DNA of 64,000 bases, taken from contig JAPLHB010000188.1 in NCBI GenBank assembly GCA_026389845.1, positions 83,424 to 147,423 of the forward strand, given 5' to 3'. Origin of the DNA: Chloroflexota bacterium. GTDB taxonomy: Bacteria; Chloroflexota; Anaerolineae; CG2-30-64-16. Under the pieces are notes generated by a model. That model made no database searches. It was given only the letters and a program-made list of their open reading frames with translations, and was not told the DNA's origin. How positions within the stretch are numbered: the stretch's first letter is position 1; the number at the start of each line of letters is the position of its first letter. This document shows positions 49,699 to 57,809 of the stretch, in pieces. Both the position numbers and the translations under genes were made by a program.

Positions 49699-51909
49699 AT
49701 GCCAACTGACGACCGAAGGAAGTGCACCGCCAAGCGGCCTTCAACGGCTGACTATCGCCCACACGTCCCCATCCTGGACGTTCACGACCTGGCGATCTCC
49801 TATGAAACGCGCCTGGGCGACGTGCCGGCCGTGCGCGGGGTCAGTTTCGACATCCAGCGCGGGGAAACACACGGCATCGTCGGCGAGTCGGGTTGCGGCA
49901 AGAGCACGGTGGCCTTCGGCATTGTGAACTTCCTGGGCCGTAACGGCAAGATCATCAAGGGCAACATCCTGTTTCAGGGCCAAGACCTGGTGGGCCGCCC
50001 GGACAGCGATCTACGCAAGATTCGCGGCGACCGGATCGCCATGGTCTACCAGGACCCCATGCAGGCCCTCAATCCGTCCATGCGTCTCGGCGACCAGATG
50101 TCCGAAGTACTGGTCGTTCATCGCGGCATGAGGCAGCGGGCCGCGGAAGAAAAGTGCGTCCAGATGTTGGAGCGCGTCTACATGCCCGACGCCGCCAACG
50201 TCATGCGCCGTTTTCCCCACCAGATTTCGGGCGGGCAACAGCAGCGTGTGGTGATCGCGATGGCGCTGCTCAACGACCCGGCCCTGCTGATCATGGACGA
50301 GCCGACCACCGCGCTCGACGTGACGGTGGAGGCCGCGGTGCTCGACCTGATCGCGGACTTGCAGCGTGACTTCGACACCGCGATCATGTACATCAGTCAC
50401 AACCTGGGCGTGGTGGCGCGCGTGGCCGACCGGGTGGCCGTGATGTACGCCGGGGAGATGGTCGAGCGCGCCACCGTCGGCGACGTTTACCTGGAGCCGC
50501 TCCACCCTTACACCCAGGGCCTCATGCGCTGCGTCCCGCGGTTGGGTCAGGATAAGACCGGCAGCTACCTCTACCCGATTCCTGGCCGGGTGCCTTCTCC
50601 GAAGGCGCTGCCGCCGGGCTGCATCTTCGAACCGCGCTGCAGTTTCGCCCGGCCGGAGTGTGCGCGCAAGCGGCCCGAGCTGCGCGAAGTGCGGGCGGGT
50701 CATTGGACGCGTTGCATCTTCGCCGAAGAGATCGCACAGCAGGAATGGAAGCCGCCGGCTGACTTCGTGCCCACCTACAGCGGGTCGGGCTCCCATGCCC
50801 GACGTTCCGGCGGCGTGGGAGCCGCCTCCGCTGTGGGAGCCGCCTCCGCTGTGGAAACGCTTGCGGCGCCACAACCGGCCGACAAGCCGATCCTGAGCGT
50901 GGAACACGCCAAGACGTACTACCAGGCGCCCTCCAAGAAACTGATCGGCGGCGGCAGGCAATACGTCAAGGCCGTGGACGACGTGAGCATCGAGGTCAGG
51001 TCGGGCAAGACCCTGGGCATCGTCGGCGAATCGGGCTGCGGCAAGAGCACGCTGGTCAAAACCATCATCGGCCTGGAAGCGCCGACCGGCGGCAAGTTCG
51101 AGTTCATGGGGCTGGACATCGCGGCGCCGGTGGCAAAACGCGACCTGGAGATCATCAAGAACCTGCAGATGGTTTTCCAGAACCCGGACTCGACACTGAA
51201 TCCGTCCTTCAGCGTGGGGACGCAGATCGGCCGCTCGCTGCGCCGCTTCAAGACGGTGCCCGGCAGCCAAGTGCGGGCCGAGGTGATCCGCCTGCTGGAC
51301 ATGATGAAGCTGGGCGAGCGCTACTACGACCGCCTGCCGCGCCAGCTCAGCGGCGGCGAAAAACAACGCGTCGGCATCGCGCGCGCCATCGCGGGCCGAC
51401 CGGAGCTGGTGTTGTGTGACGAGCCGGTGTCGGCGCTGGACGTGTCGGTGCAGGCCGCGGTGCTCAACTTGCTGCTGGATATCCAACGGGAGATGGGGAC
51501 GACCCTCGTCTTCATCGCCCACGACCTGAGCGTGGTGCGCTTCTTCTGCGACACCATCGCGGTGATGTACCTGGGCCAAGTCGTCGAGGTCGGCTCGGCC
51601 GAGGCGATCTACGCGCCGCCCTATCATCCCTACACCGAGGCGCTGCTCTCGGCCGTGCCCATTCCCGACCCGCGGGTGGAACAATCGCACATCCGGCTCA
51701 GCGGCTCCGTGCCGAGCGCGCTCAACCCGCCCAGCGGCTGCCGCTTCCACACGCGCTGTCCCCGCAAGATCGGAACCATCTGCGAGACCGCAACCCCGCC
51801 CTGGCAGGATTCCGGGCGCGGGCAACGTATCTTCTGCCACCTCCCGATGGAGGAGTTGCGCGAGATGGGGTCGGTGATCACCCTGAAGGAGAAACCCGAT
51901 GCTCGTTAA
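49699..51909 (+). CDS. Fused dipeptide-type ABC ATPase (DppD-DppF in one chain)
   Basis: 736 residues with two nucleotide-binding domains. NBD1 has GESGCGKSTVA (Walker A), signature SGGQQQRVVIA and IMDEPTTALD. NBD2 has GESGCGKSTLV, LSGGEKQRVGIA and CDEPVSALD. Each ends with an oligo_HPY extension carrying cysteines (GCIFEPRCSF, GCRFHTRCPR). They are joined by a low-complexity linker (about 355-390) containing two GAASAV repeats. DppD and DppF are usually separate, and the fusion fixes the heterodimer. It overlaps the CBS-ACT gene by 11 bp. Confidence 0.95.
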   Translation: MPTDDRRKCTAKRPSTADYRPHVPILDVHDLAISYETRLGDVPAVRGVSFDIQRGETHGIVGESGCGKSTVAFGIVNFLGRNGKIIKGNILFQGQDLVGRPDSDLRKIRGDRIAMVYQDPMQALNPSMRLGDQMSEVLVVHRGMRQRAAEEKCVQMLERVYMPDAANVMRRFPHQISGGQQQRVVIAMALLNDPALLIMDEPTTALDVTVEAAVLDLIADLQRDFDTAIMYISHNLGVVARVADRVAVMYAGEMVERATVGDVYLEPLHPYTQGLMRCVPRLGQDKTGSYLYPIPGRVPSPKALPPGCIFEPRCSFARPECARKRPELREVRAGHWTRCIFAEEIAQQEWKPPADFVPTYSGSGSHARRSGGVGAASAVGAASAVETLAAPQPADKPILSVEHAKTYYQAPSKKLIGGGRQYVKAVDDVSIEVRSGKTLGIVGESGCGKSTLVKTIIGLEAPTGGKFEFMGLDIAAPVAKRDLEIIKNLQMVFQNPDSTLNPSFSVGTQIGRSLRRFKTVPGSQVRAEVIRLLDMMKLGERYYDRLPRQLSGGEKQRVGIARAIAGRPELVLCDEPVSALDVSVQAAVLNLLLDIQREMGTTLVFIAHDLSVVRFFCDTIAVMYLGQVVEVGSAEAIYAPPYHPYTEALLSAVPIPDPRVEQSHIRLSGSVPSALNPPSGCRFHTRCPRKIGTICETATPPWQDSGRGQRIFCHLPMEELREMGSVITLKEKPDAR

Positions 51910-52555
51910 AGACTACATGACCAGGCATCCGCTGATGGCCGATCCGGACATGCCGGCGATGGAAGCCCAACGCTACATGGGGGAGAACAACATCCGCCGC
52001 TTGCCGGTGGTCGGCGACGGCAAGCGGCTGCTGGGCCTCGTCACCCGCCAGTCGTTGCTGGTGGACCCCGTCAAGATGGGCAGCCTGAATATGTGGGATA
52101 TCGCCGGCTACCTGTCGCGGTTGACCGTCAAGGACGTGATGATCAAGGCCAGGGATGTCGTCACCATCGGCCAGGACGTGACCATCGAGGAAGCGGCGCG
52201 CGTGATGGTGGAGAAGAAGGTTGGCTCGCTGCCGGTGCTGGAGGATGGCATCGTGGTGGGCATCATCACTGAGACCGACCTGCTGGCCCAGATGATGGAG
52301 ATGATGGCGACGCGTATCTGCGGGGTGCGCGCGACGGTGCGCATGGCGAACGACAAGCCCGGCGAACTGGCGAAGCTGGTCGCGGTCATTGCGGCTCAGG
52401 GGTGGGGCATCCGAGCCTTGGGTGGCAGCGTCTTCCCAAAGGACCCGGAGAAATGGGACGCTGTGATCAAAATCGAGGGCATCACCAAAGAGCAGTTGAT
52501 CGCGGTGCTCAGCCGGGTAGAGGGACAAGACATCGTGGACGTGCGGGAGATATAG
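51899..52555 (+). CDS. CBS-pair plus ACT-domain regulatory protein
   Basis: 218 residues. Two CBS motifs (MTRHPLMADPDMPAMEAQRY and VMIKARDVVTIGQDVTIEEA) form a nucleotide-binding Bateman module (about 1-125); an ACT-like domain (about 140-218, ATVRMANDKPGELAKLVAVI) usually binds amino acids. It is likely a metabolite sensor, and its position at the end of an importer operon suggests control of transport or metabolism by nucleotide or amino-acid levels. Its stop codon is formed at the junction with a MITE. Confidence 0.88.
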   Translation: MLVKDYMTRHPLMADPDMPAMEAQRYMGENNIRRLPVVGDGKRLLGLVTRQSLLVDPVKMGSLNMWDIAGYLSRLTVKDVMIKARDVVTIGQDVTIEEAARVMVEKKVGSLPVLEDGIVVGIITETDLLAQMMEMMATRICGVRATVRMANDKPGELAKLVAVIAAQGWGIRALGGSVFPKDPEKWDAVIKIEGITKEQLIAVLSRVEGQDIVDVREI

Positions 52556-52792
52556 GCAATGGCGCAAAACCCGCTACCCGCCGTCTGTCATTCTGAGCGG
52601 GTTTGTCCCTGAACTCTCGTAACGGCGTGACACCAGCGAAGAATCCATTCGCTGCGCTCAGGACAAGTTCTCTCGGTCGAAACGAGACCCTTCGCTGGAT
52701 TCTCGCCGTAACGCACTTCACGGGGCCAACCCGCTCAGAGCCTGCCCTGAGTGCAACGAAGGGGTGACAAAAGCGAGTTTTGCGGTACTGCA
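52555..52792. mobile_element. MITE-like element, intact copy g (238 bp)
   Basis: Ends GGCAATGGCGCAAAACCCGC and AGCGAGTTTTGCGGTACTGC with 6-bp duplications GATATA at 52549-52554 and 52793-52798. R1 core at 52586-52769. It sits between the stop codons of the CBS-ACT and GntR genes. No ORF of its own. Confidence 0.88.
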
Positions 52793-52799
52793 GATATAG

Positions 52800-53465
52800 T
52801 TACGATATCTTCCAGGACTTCCCCTCTTTAGTCACCACCTGGTCCAACAACGTGTCGCGCGTCTCTTTGATCTCGTCTACCATCGCCTGGCGCGCGCCGT
52901 CCAAGTCGTGGGCTCGCAACGCCTCGGTGATGCGCGCGTGGGTGTCCGGCTGCGTCTTTCCAGCGCGGCGCATCACCATAAAGCGCGCCAGCCGATCATG
53001 CACCTGCGTCAACATCTCTGAAAGCTCCTCGTTCCCCGCAGCCTCGGCCACCAGGCGATGAAAACGCCGGTTCTCATCGGTGTAACGATCATACGACTCG
53101 TCGTCATCCCCCGTGTAACCGGCGTGGACGTGCGCCAACTGATCCAACTGCTCTTCATCAATGCGCACCGCCGCCCGCTCCACCGCGGCAACCTCCAGTA
53201 CTTCCCGCAGCTCCAGGATATCGCGCAACTGCTTGAGCGTCATGGATGTGACGAAGTAGCCGGAGCGCGGCTTAATGCTGACCAGCCCCTCCTGACCCAA
53301 CATCTGCAGCGCGTCGCGCACCGGAGTCACGCTGCTGCCGTATCTCTCCGCCAATTCCTGCACCGCCAGCCGCGCATCGGGATCCAAATGCCCCATGATG
53401 ATCGCACGACGGAGCTCTTTGTAGATTCTTTCTTTCGAAGTATTGTCGAGACCGGGTTCAGGCAT
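52800..53465 (-). CDS. GntR-family regulator, FCD subfamily
   Basis: 221 residues. An N-terminal winged helix (about 10-75, containing YKELRRAIIMGHLDPDARL and SSVTPVRDALQML) is followed by an all-helical FCD effector domain with metal-binding type residues (RYTDENRRFHRLVAEAAGN and HARITEALRAHD). FCD regulators respond to organic acids or sugar acids. The start has GAGGAGG. It is probably co-transcribed with the DUF4432 gene just upstream and may control the ABC or MttB genes nearby. Confidence 0.93.
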   Translation of the reverse strand: MPEPGLDNTSKERIYKELRRAIIMGHLDPDARLAVQELAERYGSSVTPVRDALQMLGQEGLVSIKPRSGYFVTSMTLKQLRDILELREVLEVAAVERAAVRIDEEQLDQLAHVHAGYTGDDDESYDRYTDENRRFHRLVAEAAGNEELSEMLTQVHDRLARFMVMRRAGKTQPDTHARITEALRAHDLDGARQAMVDEIKETRDTLLDQVVTKEGKSWKIS

Positions 53466-53477
53466 GGGCAGACCTCC

Positions 53478-54548
53478 TCAGATTCGCTCGAACGCCTCGA
53501 TCTCTGCTACCGACGCCAGCACGCCGATCTCCAGCCGATACCGCCGCGTCTCGCCTGGCTCCAGAAGCTGCAGCCGGCCCTCGGCGCGCTCCTTGGCTCG
53601 GCCTTCCACCCAGTTGGTCGCCGGTTCCAACCCGCAGACGTATGTCCCCTGGCCGATCATCTTCCACTGCACCAGTCGCGGCAACTCGGCCAGGCGGAAG
53701 CGGATGCTCACGCCCAGTCCCCGGCCGCCGCCGAACGCGCGGTTGACCAGCGCGGCCCGGCCGTACCCGTCCGCGTCGCCCCGCGGGGTGTGGTAGAAGA
53801 CCTGCTCCCGGAAGCCGGGCGTCGGCGGCCCAAAACGACGATGCTCGACCAGCCCGGCCGCGGCCACGTCGTCGCGCGGTCGCGTTTCTGTTGGGCCGAT
53901 CAGCAGCTCGGCGTCCGGGCTGAGCAGCGGGAAGCCGAAGTTGAGATGGTAGAGCAGCATGTGCGGGGTCGCCGCGTAGCCCTCGTTGGTCACGCTGTCT
54001 TCGACGGTCAGGCGCGACTCGCCCAAGGCCGCGCTGATGCGCCGGCGCAGTACCAGGTTCTCGCCGAAGACGGTTGCCTCTCGCACCTGGCCCGTGAGCC
54101 ACAACTCGTAATCGTCGCCGCGCCACTCGCCGCCGCAACTGACGTGGGTGGCCGGCAAGTATGAAGCCCGGCCGTGCAATCCTAACGTCTGCCCTTCGTC
54201 GCTGCCCGGCGAGCCGAAGGAGGTGAGGCCGCAGGTCGTCAGCAGCCCGCCGGCAAAACCGCGCAGCCAGCCCAGCCCCTCCGGCGCGTAGAACGCGGGT
54301 GCGACCGCGGTGGTCGGCGAGCGCCAGGCCAGCGCCGCGCCGCAAAAACTGGCCGGGCCGATGTCAAGCCCGCGGTCGGCCAGGACGGTGAACTCCAACC
54401 CGCTGCCGGTGCGGAAGTCGGCCGCGCGCACGCCGCGCTCGAAACCGTCGCCCAACTCGCCGATCCGAACGCCGGCAAGCTGGCTGATGTCGCCGATGTG
54501 TTGCAGAAGCTCGGCACGGGTGTAGGTGACGCCGTAGAGAGTTGCCAT
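53478..54548 (-). CDS. DUF4432 / aldose-epimerase-like protein
   Basis: 356 residues from ATG 54548 (AGGAAAG site); an upstream in-frame start at 54566 is less likely. Blocks are VLADRGLDIGPASFCGAALAW, GGLLTTCGLTSFG, HGRASYLPA and TPHMLLYHLNFGFPLL, characteristic of DUF4432, related to galactose mutarotase and often linked to sugar-acid catabolism. The GntR gene follows 12 bp after its stop, so the pair is likely an operon in which the regulator senses a sugar acid. Confidence 0.85.
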   Translation of the reverse strand: MATLYGVTYTRAELLQHIGDISQLAGVRIGELGDGFERGVRAADFRTGSGLEFTVLADRGLDIGPASFCGAALAWRSPTTAVAPAFYAPEGLGWLRGFAGGLLTTCGLTSFGSPGSDEGQTLGLHGRASYLPATHVSCGGEWRGDDYELWLTGQVREATVFGENLVLRRRISAALGESRLTVEDSVTNEGYAATPHMLLYHLNFGFPLLSPDAELLIGPTETRPRDDVAAAGLVEHRRFGPPTPGFREQVFYHTPRGDADGYGRAALVNRAFGGGRGLGVSIRFRLAELPRLVQWKMIGQGTYVCGLEPATNWVEGRAKERAEGRLQLLEPGETRRYRLEIGVLASVAEIEAFERI

Positions 54549-54562
54549 TGGTTTCTTTCCTA

Positions 54563-55384
54563 TCACAGTTTCCGGGCAGTGAGGGTAAACAAGCTCTTCT
54601 TCGGCCGGTGCTGTTGGCCCCAGGCGATCTGCTCCAGGCAGATTGCCACGTCGAAGGGATCAATGCCGTGCTCGTGCTCGAACAGCACCATGTCCTCGTA
54701 GAGCACGTCGGCGTCCGCCAGTTCGGCACACTCCAGCACCTCCAGCAGCCCGGAGCGAACGAACAGGTCGCGCCACCAGGCCGCTGTGTGCTGCTTCACG
54801 AAGTCGCCCTGGAAAACGTCTACGCCCTCGTTCGGCGGCGGCAGCTTGAAGCTGTAGACGTGCGGCGGGTTGCGCAACTGCTCCTCAGTAAATTCATGGC
54901 TGAGCACCTCCGAGCCGACGCATAGGAGGCCGTCGGCTTTCAGATGACGCAGCAGGTGAGCCAGGTATTCGATGCTGCCGCCGTAGAAGCTGAACGAGTT
55001 CATGCTGAAGATCGCGTCGAAGTATCCATCGGCGAAGGGCAGGCGGCCGGCCGCGTCCAGGTTCAGCGGGGCGATCTGGTCGCGATAGCCGGCCGCTGCG
55101 AAACGCTCGTCCAGGTACGTCGCGGAGGTCCACAGGTCCACCGCGATCACCCGCACGTCGTAGCGCCGCGCCAGAAACATCGAGGTCGCGCCGTGCCCGC
55201 AGCCCAGGTCGAGCACGAGCTGGCCGGGCTGCAAATCCATGGTGCGCGCCATGGCCGCGGCGAGATAGAGCGCGCCGCCGCCCTGGGTCTCGTCGTAAAT
55301 TCGCTCGCGCGTGTAACCGGTCAGCTCGGGGTAGTCGGCCGGGTTCGGGCTGCGGAGAGTGGCCTGGGCCTCTGCGATGTTCAT
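54563..55384 (-). CDS. SAM-dependent methyltransferase (UbiE/cyclopropane-synthase-like)
   Basis: 273 residues from ATG 55384, one base after the flavin-reductase stop. The SAM motif is LVLDLGCGHGATSMFLARRY, with VIAVDLWTSA as motif II and FDAIFSMNSFSFYGG, LKADGLLCVGSE downstream. A relatively long C-terminal segment (PPPNEGVDVFQGDFVKQHTA) may form a substrate lid. Substrate unknown. No strong ribosome site, consistent with coupling to the preceding gene. Confidence 0.87.
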   Translation of the reverse strand: MNIAEAQATLRSPNPADYPELTGYTRERIYDETQGGGALYLAAAMARTMDLQPGQLVLDLGCGHGATSMFLARRYDVRVIAVDLWTSATYLDERFAAAGYRDQIAPLNLDAAGRLPFADGYFDAIFSMNSFSFYGGSIEYLAHLLRHLKADGLLCVGSEVLSHEFTEEQLRNPPHVYSFKLPPPNEGVDVFQGDFVKQHTAAWWRDLFVRSGLLEVLECAELADADVLYEDMVLFEHEHGIDPFDVAICLEQIAWGQQHRPKKSLFTLTARKL

Positions 55385-55385
55385 T

Positions 55386-55913
55386 TCACGTGCCAGGTTC
55401 GCGGTTGACCAGGCAGCGGACGATCTCGCCGACGTACATGCGGTGGTAGTCCCCTTTGCCATAGACCTGGGTGGGGATGGCCGGATCTACGAAGCTGCCG
55501 GGCGTCACGTCCTGGGCGTAGAGCTTGCGACACTCGAAGACGAGCCGCGCCTGGGCGAAGTAGACCGCGGCAGTAAGGCCCGCGACCGGCGTCAGCCCCG
55601 TGGCCGCGATCTTGTCCACCTCGCGGCCCGAATGGCTGCCGCAGAAATCGAGCGCCGGGCGATAGGCCTCATCGAAGAAGCTGAGGGTGAAGTGGGCTGA
55701 CCGCTCCATGAAGCCGAAGGTGTGTCGCTGTGGCCGAACGAAGCAGAAACAGACGTCTCGGTTCCACAGATGGCCCCAGGCGCCCCAATTGGCCGTCATA
55801 GTGTTGAACGATGCGAGCGCGCCCGCGGTGATCAGCATCCACTGCTGGCTGATGGCCTGGAACGCGTTGTCCTGGAGCTGATCGGGCCGGATTTCGACAA
55901 GTGAGTGGGTCAT
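55386..55913 (-). CDS. Flavin-reductase-like FMN-binding split-barrel protein
   Basis: 175 residues with a ribosome site AAGGAGA. The split-barrel pattern is visible: WMLITAGALASFNTMTANWG, FVRPQRHTFGFMERSAHFTLSFF and GSHSGREVDKIAATGL. Such proteins reduce or bind FMN, sometimes supplying monooxygenases. It is followed immediately by the methyltransferase gene. Confidence 0.88.
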   Translation of the reverse strand: MTHSLVEIRPDQLQDNAFQAISQQWMLITAGALASFNTMTANWGAWGHLWNRDVCFCFVRPQRHTFGFMERSAHFTLSFFDEAYRPALDFCGSHSGREVDKIAATGLTPVAGLTAAVYFAQARLVFECRKLYAQDVTPGSFVDPAIPTQVYGKGDYHRMYVGEIVRCLVNREPGT

Positions 55914-56018
55914 CGGTGTCTCCTTGGGTTTATTGTGCGGGAGTGTAGCACAGATGACCGGATTTCACAATTGTCCGGGTAGGCGGGGGCTTGCTTTCTA
56001 CGTCAAATCGGCCTCTCA

Positions 56019-56027
56019 TGGTACAAT
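56019..56027 (+). promoter_or_regulatory. Extended -10 for a leaderless GNAT gene
   Basis: TGGTACAAT ends 8 bp before ATG 56035. The transcript would begin at or near the start codon. No Shine-Dalgarno is visible. Confidence 0.5.
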
Positions 56028-56034
56028 AGAGCCT

Positions 56035-56706
56035 ATGACCGCGATAGTAGGCCTTGCTGTTCCGGGCATCATCCGTCCCTATCGTCCCGCCGACCGGGAG
56101 GCCGTGCACCGTCTGGCCGCGGACACAGCCTTCTTCGGCGCGCCGGTGGAGACGTTTCTGCCCGATCGGCAGGCCTTCAGCGATGCGTTCGTGGCCTACT
56201 ATACCGACTGCGAGCCGCAACACGCCTGGGTCGCGGAGGCAGAGGGCGTTGTGGCCGGCTACCTGACCGGCAGCGTCGGTGGCCGCGGGGCCACGTGGGG
56301 CAGACTCCGCGTGATCCTGGCCGCCGCGTGCCGGTTCGTGACCGGGCGCTATCGTTTCGGGCAACGAGGCTCGTTCTTCGTCGGGCGGCTGGCGCTGGCC
56401 GCGCTGCGCGGCGAGTCCGCGCACGCCGACCTGCGCCCCTACCCCGCCCACCTCCACGTCAACGTGGCCGAAGCCTACCGCGGCTGGGGGCTGGGGCGGC
56501 AATTACTGGCCGCCTGCCTGAGCCAGATGGCCGAGTTGCGCGTGCCGGGCATCCACCTGCATACCACCAGCTTCAACCGCGCCGCCGTGCCGCTCTATGA
56601 GAAGATGGGCTTCCGCTTGCTTGCCGTTCAACGCACGCGCGTTTGGGAGCCGTGGCTGCCGGGGGTGGAGGTGGAGAACCGGCTGTATGGGTGGCGTGCA
56701 ACGTGA
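56035..56706 (+). CDS. GNAT-family N-acetyltransferase
   Basis: 223 residues from ATG 56035. The acetyl-CoA loop RGWGLGRQLLAACL (motif A, about 150-163) and the C-terminal HTTSFNRAAVPLYEKMGFR are diagnostic. The N-terminal IRPYRPADREAVHRLAADTA is a GNAT opening. Upstream in-frame sequence to about 55924 lacks a ribosome site and is probably not translated. Substrate unknown. It is followed by amrS with an ample gap. Confidence 0.9.
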   Translation: MTAIVGLAVPGIIRPYRPADREAVHRLAADTAFFGAPVETFLPDRQAFSDAFVAYYTDCEPQHAWVAEAEGVVAGYLTGSVGGRGATWGRLRVILAAACRFVTGRYRFGQRGSFFVGRLALAALRGESAHADLRPYPAHLHVNVAEAYRGWGLGRQLLAACLSQMAELRVPGIHLHTTSFNRAAVPLYEKMGFRLLAVQRTRVWEPWLPGVEVENRLYGWRAT

Positions 56707-56783
56707 CGGGTGCTGTGTGAAACGTGAGCCATGCGCTTGGGTTACACGCACCACGCACTACGCACCACGCCTCGGAGGTTACG

Positions 56784-57809
56784 ATGGCACACGAAGCGAT
56801 CCTTTGGGAGCGCCTGACCCCCGACGACTTGCGCGTGCGCTGCAACTTGTGCTCGCATCGCTGCGTGATCCCGCCGGGGCGGCAGGGCGCGTGCTGCGTG
56901 CGGGAGAACCGCGACGGCGTGCTCTACACGCTGGTCTATGACCGCACCATCGCCCAACACGTAGACCCCATCGAGAAGAAGCCGCTTTTCCATTTCCAGC
57001 CAGGCAGCCGGTCCTTCTCGATCGCCACGGCCGGGTGTAACTTCCGCTGCGCCTTTTGCCAGAACTGGGAGATCTCCCAGATGCCGCGGGAACAAGACCT
57101 AGTCACGGGCAGCCCAGCCACGCCCCGGCAGATCGCCCAGGCGGCCGTGCGCGCCGGTTGCGCGTCGGTATCCTACACCTACACCGAGCCGACCATCTTC
57201 GCCGAATACGCGCTGGACACTGCGCGGGAAGCGGTGATGCTGGGGCTGAAGAACGTCTTCGTCAGCAACGGCTACATGACGCCGGAGCTATTGAGCCTGA
57301 TGGCCGGGCTGATCCACGGCATCAACGTGGACCTCAAGGCCGGGCGCGGCGAGTTCTACCACCGGATTTCCGGCGCGGCGCTCGAGCCGGTGCTGGCGAA
57401 CCTCGAACGGATCCAGCAGCTCGGCATCTGGCTGGAGGTGACGACGCTGGTCATCCCCGGCCTGAACGACACGGAGGACGAGCTGCGCTGGATCGCGCGC
57501 TACCTGTACGACAAGCTGGGGCCGGACGCGCCGTGGCACATCAGCCGGTTCTATCCGCAGTACAAGCTGGCTGGTGTGCCGCCCACGCCGGCGGCCACCC
57601 TCGAACGCGCCTGGCGCATCGGCCGCGAGATGGGGCTGCGCTACGTCTACGTGGGCAACGTGCCCGGTCACGACACCGAGAGCACCCGCTGCCCACAGTG
57701 CGGCACGGTGGTCATCGAGCGCAACGGCTACCAGACGGCTGTGCGAGCGCTGGCCGGCGGCATGTGCGTCAAATGCGGGACGATCATCGCCGGGGTGGAG
57801 ATGCCGTGA
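56784..57809 (+). CDS. amrS: AmmeMemoRadiSam-system radical SAM protein AmrS
   Basis: 341 residues from ATG 56784 (GGAGG site). The radical SAM motif is AGCNFRCAFC (Cys85, Cys89, Cys92), preceded by the family's N-terminal CNLCSHRC and followed by the ISQMPRE and SYTYTEPTIF blocks. A C-terminal zinc-ribbon-like pair (CPQCGTVV and CVKCGTII) is present. AmrS belongs to a three-gene system (AMMECR1-like, MEMO-like, radical SAM) of unresolved chemistry. Only the radical SAM member is here. The next gene overlaps by GTGA. Confidence 0.94.
   Translation: MAHEAILWERLTPDDLRVRCNLCSHRCVIPPGRQGACCVRENRDGVLYTLVYDRTIAQHVDPIEKKPLFHFQPGSRSFSIATAGCNFRCAFCQNWEISQMPREQDLVTGSPATPRQIAQAAVRAGCASVSYTYTEPTIFAEYALDTAREAVMLGLKNVFVSNGYMTPELLSLMAGLIHGINVDLKAGRGEFYHRISGAALEPVLANLERIQQLGIWLEVTTLVIPGLNDTEDELRWIARYLYDKLGPDAPWHISRFYPQYKLAGVPPTPAATLERAWRIGREMGLRYVYVGNVPGHDTESTRCPQCGTVVIERNGYQTAVRALAGGMCVKCGTIIAGVEMP

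Noticed and set aside
57056..57808. Upstream extension of the G5/3D gene
   Set aside because: It is antiphase sequence within amrS; the GTG 57806 with GGAG is a better start.
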